Source: Lachnospiraceae bacterium (GTDB lineage: Bacteria; Bacillota; Clostridia; Lachnospirales; Lachnospiraceae). Taken from it: a stretch of DNA of 64,000 bases. The position numbers were made by a program, and so were the translations under genes. Positions within the stretch are counted from its first letter, which is position 1, and every line of letters starts with the position of its first letter. This document shows, one piece after another, positions 45,801 through 51,563 of this stretch. The notes beneath the pieces were generated by a model. The model did not search any database. It saw only the letters and a list, made by a program, of their open reading frames with translations, and was not told the origin of the DNA. The stretch spans positions 1 to 64,000 of the forward strand of contig SVDZ01000007.1 of the NCBI GenBank assembly GCA_015057625.1, in the 5' to 3' direction.

Positions 45801-45969
45801 CCACAATAAATAACCCCATATCAGGAGCCATTACACAAAAATCATATTCTCTTCCATTAACACTTCTGTTATTATAAAAAACCCAATGATTAGGGAGATT
45901 TGTTCTGAAAGAATTCCAAACTTTCTTTTCTCCCTCATACTTTGGTTCAATATCTATATTTTTTGCCAT
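42841..45969 (-). CDS. NERD-domain UvrD/Rep helicase
   Basis: The 1042 residues start with a NERD nuclease-related domain (about 10-130: HWVFYNNRSVNGREYDFCVM then GLFIVEVKGWSPES, with the E-D-E-K core residues). A UvrD superfamily 1 helicase follows: motif I LVAAGAGTGKTFSMVSRVAY, motif II FIDEFQDTD, motif III GDLKQSIYRFRGATLS, and VLYVALTRAIRNIVWM near the end. No C-terminal PD-(D/E)XK domain of the AddA type is present; NERD may replace it. With its AddB-like neighbour it probably resects or degrades DNA ends generated by the locus (inference). Confidence 0.85.
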   Translation of the reverse strand: MAKNIDIEPKYEGEKKVWNSFRTNLPNHWVFYNNRSVNGREYDFCVMAPDMGLFIVEVKGWSPESILTVVNENTIFISGYENTVGSPRGQARGYRFDLLKKINRELGMNPLIMSFVCYPLISKDEYYEKGLNIVSEENETIFAEELLDSGKLYQKFIGRYNIDKGAKHDELSVKRFSLIRHHFEPNYDLKNDIEYLNPGYSRLRVFRKSLTDKERKEVIDEYFKGIKEIVFLPSREELLEIVKEISKKLKNKNIFPEKGNLVIGKSELDIEPLDESFNIFNFEIEVVSNLSNYLEEDLLIEEGECSETQRELLKKLSEVSKFNYQQYVIEHAPSDKNILVAAGAGTGKTFSMVSRVAYLCNRTVDAVVDIVSDIAMITFTNDAAENMNKRVKRMFMNYFILTANEKYMHLIEDMNQIQISTIHKFAISLLKKDCMRLGIGYDCQVTSESFNRKQLYHYYLNEYLQNKTEDNPDFARQLTIPTYKIEELLISFCDKLYDRSVDIKGLEEKNLGEPTWVFPFFNEMIMEVAIKAEIEYAKQLKENNLLSLRECMIQINELTRSGKLMKQGINYKYVFIDEFQDTDDVQIETITDMQKVFGEQCRLFIVGDLKQSIYRFRGATLSAFEKVKNTSDIGEWQPTYVLTRNYRTDRRLLDLFNNIFIELGKEGILPYREEVDRLTSQIVKEGSSNQLLKKIEVHSKNKEGFFDDLFVEIKNQIEEINVLCEKNKLSREEKTIAILVRYNYQIANIVRAAEQNPNVDFAIKVSEGGDLYRLRSSSDLYKLVLAVTHPYNEVYLANFIQSNYVSLKINMSQLSGLSKKEKLEELIYLLDEYFMLHMGKTWAEVVEDFQFRPVLVALRDIYEALKPWKCYKDEFQQGEYRENYELILEKMISKYSRDYLTINKIYDFLKINITTYQEEASRKHNEEDDDVIVLCTTVHKSKGLEYGTVVLPYTSEDISDIKVGGMNVNICDDKVSYSINFKGGNSGYSGGFDEATEEDEKIKEETRVLYVALTRAIRNIVWMKDLDTSEDISWGNYMEVIE

Positions 45970-45994
45970 ATCGATTTCCTCTTACGTATATTAT

Positions 45995-46513
45995 TTATCT
46001 TTTTATATCATCTCTTTTTTGAACAACATCAATATCCTGATTAGGTTTCAAAACGACATCCTCTTCAATAATATTTTTTATTACTTCATTAACTATTATT
46101 GTCTTCCAATTAGTCATGCTTCGTATTTTATGTTCAAACAAAAAATCATCTTTTAATTTTACAGCTTCTTCATCGTCTAGTTCATTGACAATTTTAAACC
46201 ACTCAAAAACTTCATCATATTTTCCTAATACTATCGCATAATATCCAAAATGCTTTACTGAATGGCATTTCTTACAAATTGCATTTATTTCCTTCAAAAT
46301 TTGTAAACCATCTACATACTCCCAGGTTTCATGTGCATCTAAACCTTTTATTCCAACATTTCTTCCACATATTTTGCAAACCCCACCGGATTTATTCCTC
46401 AATGCGTCACTTAGTTTTATCCACTGATTATCCAACATCCCATTATGTAAATTACTGAACCAACTTGTTTTTGGAACGAGCTCAAATGTTAGTTTTAATT
46501 CCTCTTTTTTCAT
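45995..46513 (-). CDS. HNH-like zinc protein
   Basis: The 172 residues carry VCKICGRNVGIKGLDAHETW (about 51-70) and AICKKCHSVKHFGYYA. These hold two Cys pairs and a DAH / CHSVKH arrangement typical of HNH nucleases. The C-terminal half is acidic. An AGAGGTG RBS lies before the ATG. It is the second gene of the long transcript, after the XRE gene, and may be a nuclease of the interference set. Catalytic competence cannot be decided by eye. Confidence 0.6.
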   Translation of the reverse strand: MKKEELKLTFELVPKTSWFSNLHNGMLDNQWIKLSDALRNKSGGVCKICGRNVGIKGLDAHETWEYVDGLQILKEINAICKKCHSVKHFGYYAIVLGKYDEVFEWFKIVNELDDEEAVKLKDDFLFEHKIRSMTNWKTIIVNEVIKNIIEEDVVLKPNQDIDVVQKRDDIKR

Positions 46514-46551
46514 AACACCTCTGTATTAACGCTTTGACGCGAAAGCATTTT

Positions 46552-46755
46552 TTATTCTTTAACAAATTCGCAAATTTCACTTATATCACAATCTAAAACT
46601 GTAGCTATTTTTAAAAGTACACTCATAGAAACATCTTCATCTTTTCTCAACTTAGTCATTGTATTAGGAGCAATTCCTACCGCTTTGCGCAAATCGGCTT
46701 TACTCATTTTTTTATCTACAAGAAGTTTCCACAATTTGTTATAACTAACTCTCAT
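46552..46755 (-). CDS. XRE-family regulator at the head of the Dnd locus
   Basis: The 67 residues are one HTH domain: YNKLWKLLVDKKMSKADLRK, AVGIAPNTMTKLRKDEDVSM, LLKIATVLDCDISEICEF. This is the YozG/Cro-like group. GAGGTGAT precedes the ATG. As first gene of the 26-kb transcript it most likely autoregulates through the 20-bp palindrome at 46798-46817 and thereby controls the interference genes. Confidence 0.85.
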   Translation of the reverse strand: MRVSYNKLWKLLVDKKMSKADLRKAVGIAPNTMTKLRKDEDVSMSVLLKIATVLDCDISEICEFVKE

Positions 46756-46797
46756 ATAATCACCTCAGATCTCTTGTATTAAACTATTTTCCGCACC

Positions 46798-46817
46798 AAT
46801 AAAAATATATTTTTATT
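46798..46817. promoter_or_regulatory. Perfect 20-bp palindrome at the Dnd locus promoter
   Basis: AATAAAAATATATTTTTATT is an exact palindrome that overlaps the -10 of the main promoter. It is a plausible operator of the XRE protein encoded immediately downstream. Confidence 0.6.
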
Positions 46818-46843
46818 ATAATATATCTATCAAAGATCCTCAA
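46815..46843 (-). promoter_or_regulatory. Main promoter of the Dnd/interference transcript
   Basis: TTGAGG (46838-46843) and a perfect TATAAT (46815-46820) are separated by 17 bp on the minus strand. The first gene after it encodes the XRE regulator. The interval 46756-46954 contains no gene apart from this promoter; AT-rich DNA with a TTAATTAATTAA stretch lies near 46893. Confidence 0.7.
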
Positions 46844-46954
46844 TGCTTGAATCGCAATAACTTGCGAACTTTTTTCACATTTTTGACTGTTAATTAATTA
46901 ACAATAATTTTGTTACAAAGATTATTTTATGAATATTTGCAACGTATCTTTTTT

Positions 46955-47065
46955 TCACTCCAAATCCAACCTACAACTCTCATAGAACTCACAGCGTGGG
47001 CACCAACCATTACAGTCGGCGCCACCACGCAGCCTGTTCTTAATCCAAAAGATAAATCTTTTCAT
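46955..47065 (-). CDS. 36-residue Cys-rich protein
   Basis: This short gene encodes MKRFIFWIKNRLRGGADCNG, then WCPRCEFYESCRLDLE. The four Cys (C-x4-C-x2-C-x5-C) suggest a small zinc or Fe-S site. AAGGAC lies upstream of the ATG. It starts 15 bp after the HIRAN gene and is probably co-transcribed with it. I recall similar mini-proteins in Lachnospiraceae genomes; no function is known. Confidence 0.6.
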   Translation of the reverse strand: MKRFIFWIKNRLRGGADCNGWCPRCEFYESCRLDLE

Positions 47066-47080
47066 TCAATCACGTCCTTA

Positions 47081-47389
47081 CTATTTATCAATTGTTTCAA
47101 TCAATTCACAAACAACTCCCCTATCCATCTTGTACATTACTTTACCATATGCTGTATCACCAATCTTGTCATAGAGTCTACCTGCACTGTAGCATTCTCC
47201 AATGACCGTATGACAGCTGTTAGCTACGTGTCCGATAGTCGCAACACCTGGCAGTTTGACAAGAATTGCCTCGTTGTCATACTTGTTATCAGGTTCCTTT
47301 TCGAGCATCACTTCCATGCCCGGCTCAATAAATTCGCTACCTTCAAAATAGTGCATTCCTGTTATTGTAAAATAAATCTTCTTCATCAT
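47081..47389 (-). CDS. HIRAN-domain protein
   Basis: The 102 residues are a stand-alone HIRAN domain: FTITGMHYFEGSEFIEPGME, LEKEPDNKYDNEAILVKLPG, ATIGHVANSCHTVIGE. HIRAN domains bind 3' single-stranded DNA ends in replication-fork remodellers; stand-alone forms are common in mobile elements of Firmicutes. AGGAGG lies 8 bp before the start. It is coupled with the 36-residue gene downstream. Confidence 0.8.
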   Translation of the reverse strand: MMKKIYFTITGMHYFEGSEFIEPGMEVMLEKEPDNKYDNEAILVKLPGVATIGHVANSCHTVIGECYSAGRLYDKIGDTAYGKVMYKMDRGVVCELIETIDK

Positions 47390-47454
47390 AATCGTGTCCT
47401 CCTATCTCATTTTCACTATCCTAACGTTTCCAGAAGGCATTTACTTTTTTCCTT

Positions 47455-47559
47455 CTACTTAAATCCTAACATCTCATCTGTCCCATAATCAGGACTCCAT
47501 CTTGGTAGGCCCACAAAACCGCTAAAATCAGCTAAGATCAGTGTTCTAAAAAATTCCAC
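47455..47559 (-). pseudogene. Short protein-like frame, probable remnant
   Basis: A 34-codon frame from a GTG encodes VEFFRTLILADFSGFVGLPR then WSPDYGTDEMLGFK before a TAG. The second half reads like a genuine protein end, but no RBS is visible. It lies between the XRE-type gene and the HIRAN gene. Either a remnant or a tiny gene. Confidence 0.3.
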
Positions 47560-47631
47560 AAATCAAGGCAAAATCCGCAAAAAAAGAATAGGAAATCACG
47601 AGTACACCACCTTCCATTAATCCTAAATAAA

Positions 47632-47661
47632 AATCTGTAGTAACTTTCGTCACCACAGATT
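47632..47661 (-). terminator. Intrinsic terminator at the 3' end of the XRE-type gene
   Basis: AATCTGT and ACAGATT form a stem with inner GT/AC pairs. On the minus strand it is followed by TTTTATTTAG. It lies 13 bp after the stop at 47674. Confidence 0.65.
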
Positions 47662-47673
47662 CCTTCACATTCT

Positions 47674-48453
47674 TTATTTTTTTGATTTCCTCTTCCTTGC
47701 TTCTTTTGCCGCAATTTCCGCGTTCTTTTTCTTGTTCCAATGTTTACTCATCACCTCTGCAAGTTCTCTCATATATTCCGGATCAAACAGCCATCTGTCT
47801 TTTTCCGATGGTTGATAACCATCATTAAACGAATCCAACTTATAAATTTCATTCACTTTATCATAAGAATATATACCTGATGCAATTAAAGTTGCAAAAA
47901 AAATCGTCTTAACTTCATACCTGAAAGGAACCTTTAGAAATGACCCTTCGTCACCTATTTTTTCAATTACATCCATCAGAAAAAGATAATCATTTATCCC
48001 AGCCATCTTTCTTTTCAAAGTGGTAATTTTATCAAAATTGCAATACTGACTATGCTTATCAAACAAATAATTTTCAACATTCTTTATGAATTGCTTTTCT
48101 TCTTTCAACAGATCGGTATATTTGTCATCAGTCATCTTGTCCACGTCACCACATTTAAATCTAATTTCATTCCATCCATCAACTCTAGGAATAAAAGTAT
48201 AATATTCTTTATCCTCCTCAAAATGTTCATACATAATCATTTCATTCAAGACATCTAACTCGACGTCAGACAGTTCACCAAACCACTTTTCTTCTATACC
48301 GTAAAACTCACACAGCCATTTTAGATGTTCTTTATTAGGCTTTCGCACACCTTTTTCCCATTGTGTTACTGTCTGCCGTGTAACTCCCATGCGTTCAGCC
48401 AACCAATATTGCGTAATGTTGCTTTTTTCTCTTATATATTTAATACCATTCAT
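47674..48453 (-). CDS. XRE-type regulator with a long C-terminal region
   Basis: An N-terminal HTH (about 1-60: GIKYIREKSNITQYWLAERM, GVTRQTVTQWEKGVRKPNKE) is followed by 200 helical residues without known domain and a basic tail (KEARKRKSKK). Length (259) is long for a simple repressor, so the C-terminal part may sense a ligand or mediate oligomerisation. A dyad, TACATCTTGTTAACATGTA (48523-48541), lies upstream as a plausible autoregulatory site. Confidence 0.7.
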   Translation of the reverse strand: MNGIKYIREKSNITQYWLAERMGVTRQTVTQWEKGVRKPNKEHLKWLCEFYGIEEKWFGELSDVELDVLNEMIMYEHFEEDKEYYTFIPRVDGWNEIRFKCGDVDKMTDDKYTDLLKEEKQFIKNVENYLFDKHSQYCNFDKITTLKRKMAGINDYLFLMDVIEKIGDEGSFLKVPFRYEVKTIFFATLIASGIYSYDKVNEIYKLDSFNDGYQPSEKDRWLFDPEYMRELAEVMSKHWNKKKNAEIAAKEARKRKSKK

Positions 48454-48522
48454 AACTGCTCCTTTTCATTAACAAACTTATTTGGCCAAATACTTTTTTC
48501 TCATTCGATTACTTTTTTATAA

Positions 48523-48541
48523 TACATCTTGTTAACATGTA
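48523..48541. promoter_or_regulatory. Operator-like dyad upstream of the XRE-type gene
   Basis: TACAT...ATGTA ends enclose CTTGTTAAC. A related word, TTAACATGTTAA, occurs at 49067-49078 and TGACATGTCA at 50346-50355 in the leaders of the next genes, so one regulator might bind all three (inference). Confidence 0.4.
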
Positions 48542-48572
48542 CAGGAAAGAGGTAACATTATTTTTTTATATC

Positions 48573-48620
48573 ATAAAAAACACCCACAACAATGACTCTC
48601 CATCATTCCTGCAGGTGCCC
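48573..48620 (-). terminator. Intrinsic terminator after the 61-residue gene
   Basis: On the minus strand CACCTGCAGGAATGA pairs imperfectly with TCATTGTTGTGGGTG and is followed by TTTTTTA. It lies about 37 bp after the stop at 48657. Confidence 0.5.
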
Positions 48621-48656
48621 TCTCACATTATTCAATTTTAATTATCCCCGATACAG

Positions 48657-48842
48657 CTACTTTACTGCTTCCTCGCAATCTAAAACCCTATACTCTGCCC
48701 ACATCTGGCGCAGAATTGCAACAGCTATACATTTGATTTCGAATAACTGCTCATCTGTAGCTTCCATAATACATTCGGGCATATCCATATTGTTATGAAA
48801 AACTCTTGCAATTTCACCGCGATATACTGGATCTGGATCCAC
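48657..48842 (-). CDS. Small acidic protein coupled to the Lys-rich gene
   Basis: The 61 residues (GEIARVFHNNMDMPECIMEA, then TDEQLFEIKCIAVAILRQMW) look like a real small helical protein. The GTG start overlaps the stop of the Lys-rich reading frame (TAGTG), which indicates translational coupling. An internal Met is an alternative start. Function unknown. Confidence 0.5.
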   Translation of the reverse strand: MDPDPVYRGEIARVFHNNMDMPECIMEATDEQLFEIKCIAVAILRQMWAEYRVLDCEEAVK

Positions 48843-49053
48843 TACTTAGTCGTACTCTTTGCCACCTTTTTAGTAGCTTTCTTAGAGTTCTTCTTTGCAG
48901 ACTTCTTAAACCTGCCTCACCGGCTATGACTCTTCCCTTAGTTCTGGCAGAGGTCATCTTAGACTTAACTTTGCCATCAGATTTCTTGTGTATCTTACTG
49001 TCCTTTTTCTTGTGAATTTCCATCACAACTTCTTGTTCTTTATTAATCTTCAT
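48843..49053 (-). pseudogene. Lys/Ala-rich histone H1-like small protein with a frameshift
   Basis: The frame from the ATG at 49053 reads KINKEQEVVMEIHKKKDSKI, then HKKSDGKVKSKMTSARTKGR and VIAGEAG and then loses its character (LRSLQRRTLRKL). In the neighbouring frame the sequence goes on as FKKSAKKNSKKATKKVAKST, then TK and a TAG that meets the next start. A single T missing from a T-run near 48906 explains this. Such Lys-Ala tails bind DNA in H1-like proteins. The RBS lies in a hairpin (49061-49097). Either a real mutation, a programmed -1 shift or a sequencing error. Confidence 0.6.
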
Positions 49054-49097
49054 AAAAAAATCCTCCTTAACATGTTAAACATACACGTTAAGAAGGA
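49054..49097 (-). promoter_or_regulatory. SD-sequestering hairpin with T-run, attenuator-like
   Basis: On the minus strand TCCTTCTTAACGTG (49097-49084) pairs with CATGTTAAGGAGGA (49074-49061) through 14 pairs, two of them G-U, with a 9-nt loop. The AGGAGG of the next gene is inside the stem. TTTTTTT follows and then the ATG at 49053. It can terminate transcription or block translation. Confidence 0.7.
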
Positions 49098-49171
49098 TTA
49101 TTGTGAGGGAGTAGCACTCCCCGTTATTCACTTTTTGTTTTCAAGGTATCCATCATGCTCTTTCGTAATTG

Positions 49172-50305
49172 CTATAATTCTTTACTGTTTCTAATGCAAT
49201 CAGCTCCACTGCACATTTCATTCAAATAACAGCTATCGCAAATGATTCGGTCTATGGATTGTCTCATTAATTCTTCGTCTGTAGGCAATTCATATTTCTC
49301 AATTCTTTTAATACCTTTTGGATTTCTCAACCCGAAATCAATAACCTTTCCGTTACTGGTTTTAATATAACGGTACACCTCTGCAAAGAAAGATACACAA
49401 TCTCCTACTTCTAAATCTTCAAAACCTTTGATGTCCATCCATACGTGATCCTCTTTGCCATCAAACATTTCAAAACCACTAGAAAACATTCCAGTCACAA
49501 AGATTCTTTCAAAGCAAACTCTTTTTGAGTTCTTTTTTTCAATGCATCCTTTAAACTCCATTGGAGTATTGTAGAAGCAGTTCTGAAAATCAATTCGACA
49601 TTTCTTGACTGTTCTAATTTGAACTTCCAGATAATCATCATATGACATATTCTCTGCACCAACTACATCATCTTTAGACTCTGGAGAGAAATCTATCATT
49701 CCATATTCAGAGCTATTAACAGTTTTTCCTCCATAATGAGCCACTATAAACTGTTGGGCATTTTTATCATCACTAAATCTCTCTAGCAATTTCTTGGCCA
49801 TTTGTTTACGCTGATTATATTCTTTCTGTTCTCTTCTTTCTATCGCTTCCCTTTCTGCTTCTTTAGCTGATTCAATGAATTTGATCATTTCCCCAGTAAG
49901 AAGCGGCCCGATTTCTTTTGGATTGTCATAATAGCCATTTAACATATTTTTCTTGAATTTGATTAATACCTCTTTAATCATGTCCGTTGAAAGATATTTA
50001 GCATCTATAATTGAACAACTATGATAGCATCCTGTTGAAATGTTGCCTCTTCCATTAGCGAAAAGAACTGCTGCGTTCCATGGGCACAAAAAGTGCTTTT
50101 TCTGAATTAAACGCCCATGTTCTAATCCTTCATTAAATTCTGGGAAAATTTTCGGATTTCCACATCCCTCATAATCTTCCGTCCAAAATCCTGAAGGACC
50201 TTTTTCTGCTTGCCGGATCATAATATCAATATAATCCGCAGTTTCCTTTTTGAGTTCAAGTTTTCTATTAACCTGACTCTGTTCTTTTTTAATCTTTTTA
50301 CTCAT
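49172..50305 (-). CDS. Mobile-element-type protein with a Cys-rich C-terminus
   Basis: The 377 residues end in IICDSCYLNEMCSGADC (C-x2-C-x5-C-x4-C). Before it lies a conserved region: FVTGMFSSGFEMFDGKEDHV, WMDIKGFEDLEVGDCVSFFA, EVYRYIKTSNGKVIDFGLRN. I recall this segment from genomic islands of Firmicutes, without assigned function. The N-terminal half has HFLCPWNAAVLFANGRG and a charged helix. The Cys pattern suggests zinc or Fe-S. No enzyme motif is seen. The leader has a TGACATGTCA palindrome at 50346-50355. Confidence 0.55.
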   Translation of the reverse strand: MSKKIKKEQSQVNRKLELKKETADYIDIMIRQAEKGPSGFWTEDYEGCGNPKIFPEFNEGLEHGRLIQKKHFLCPWNAAVLFANGRGNISTGCYHSCSIIDAKYLSTDMIKEVLIKFKKNMLNGYYDNPKEIGPLLTGEMIKFIESAKEAEREAIERREQKEYNQRKQMAKKLLERFSDDKNAQQFIVAHYGGKTVNSSEYGMIDFSPESKDDVVGAENMSYDDYLEVQIRTVKKCRIDFQNCFYNTPMEFKGCIEKKNSKRVCFERIFVTGMFSSGFEMFDGKEDHVWMDIKGFEDLEVGDCVSFFAEVYRYIKTSNGKVIDFGLRNPKGIKRIEKYELPTDEELMRQSIDRIICDSCYLNEMCSGADCIRNSKEL

Positions 50306-50447
50306 ATCGTAAACCTCCGTTAATAAGTGCCGCGGTTAAGCGACCTGACATGTCAACGAAGTTATAATGATATAATATATCATAAATACTATTTTATCTA
50401 GAACAATAACAATATTTTTTAGTACTCATATGCAAAACAATAACCAT

Positions 50448-51563
50448 CTAATTCTGTGCTATCATTTGTTGGTAATCTAATGCCTCATATACAGCATCCA
50501 TTATTTCAATTTTCATCTCTTTCTTTGATATTTTTAATTCTTTTAACATTTTTTTATTTTTCTTAAAACACTTAAATAGCAATTTTTTATCATTGTCATC
50601 TAGTTTTATTTTATATAATAAATTTGCAAATGCTATAATTGGACCTTCACATTCTTCACATAGACTTTGATCTATTTTCTTTTTTTTCCAGTTTTTATAA
50701 TCTTCGAAATCATCATCTGAATACTTAGGTAATAGTCCATTAATAGGATTTACTAATAACTGTGTTGATGAATTCATTAAATTAACATATGCTCCCAATT
50801 CATATTGTTGAGCTTCTGTCATTGAATTGTAATCCTTTCCAAAAGATTCAATCTTCATTATTGCTTCTTTTAGTTTTCCTCTTTCGTCAATTATTCTATC
50901 AATACGTTCACTTAACTCCACTATTGATAATTCGTATGATTTAACATCTCTTTCACTTATTGTAGTAAAAATACTTTCTAATTTTTGCTTTTCTTTCCTA
51001 TTTTTCCAAAATAATAATCCGCTCGTCAAAATTGCAGCTCCTGCAATAGCCCATCCTATCGGTCCAGCTAGCGCAAGCAATCCTTCGCCTGCAGCCATTC
51101 CGCCTCCGCCTGCTGCTAGCGCGCCTCCACCAAGCCATGCCAATGCCGCATTTGTTGCGGCCGCTCCACTCAAACTTGATATAGCCGTACCAGTCGAAGC
51201 TACCCCAAAAGTCGTAGCTACTCCCATTGCAACTGTCGGTCCCATAGCTATAACACCCACTCCTGCAGCTACTCCTGCCGCACCACCGCCTGCATTTTTT
51301 ATATCTGCCTTTTTACAATCGTTTTCAATTTCTTTAGCTTGTTGTTTCCAAGTCAATCTTATCTCTTTCAACTCTTGATATTGAATCATTTTATCCGAAG
51401 GAACATTTCGTATTTTGTCAAACATCTCCTGAATTCTCGCGAGAGCATCATATAACTCTTTTGTTTGTTCCCCTAAATCCTCAATTCTTTTATTAGTCCT
51501 ATTAATTGCCTCTTCAGCATTTTCCCTTGCTATTTTAAATTTGCTTTTCTTTTTAAACATCAT
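50448..51563 (-). CDS. Glycine-zipper membrane effector candidate
   Basis: The 371 residues have an N-terminal coiled coil (about 8-90, EEAINRTNKRIEDLGEQTKE). A strikingly Gly/Ala-rich hydrophobic region follows (about 92-190: GGGAAGVAAGVGVIAMGPTV, SGAAATNAALAWLGGGALAA, LALAGPIGWAIAGAAILTSG). A second helical region with CEEC closes the protein. The hydrophobic part looks like an amphitropic helical hairpin able to enter membranes. It overlaps the upstream 484-residue gene by 4 bp (ATGA type). I recall this Gly/Ala module in other bacterial proteins of unknown role. It is proposed as a membrane-damaging effector (inference). Confidence 0.6.
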   Translation of the reverse strand: MMFKKKSKFKIARENAEEAINRTNKRIEDLGEQTKELYDALARIQEMFDKIRNVPSDKMIQYQELKEIRLTWKQQAKEIENDCKKADIKNAGGGAAGVAAGVGVIAMGPTVAMGVATTFGVASTGTAISSLSGAAATNAALAWLGGGALAAGGGGMAAGEGLLALAGPIGWAIAGAAILTSGLLFWKNRKEKQKLESIFTTISERDVKSYELSIVELSERIDRIIDERGKLKEAIMKIESFGKDYNSMTEAQQYELGAYVNLMNSSTQLLVNPINGLLPKYSDDDFEDYKNWKKKKIDQSLCEECEGPIIAFANLLYKIKLDDNDKKLLFKCFKKNKKMLKELKISKKEMKIEIMDAVYEALDYQQMIAQN

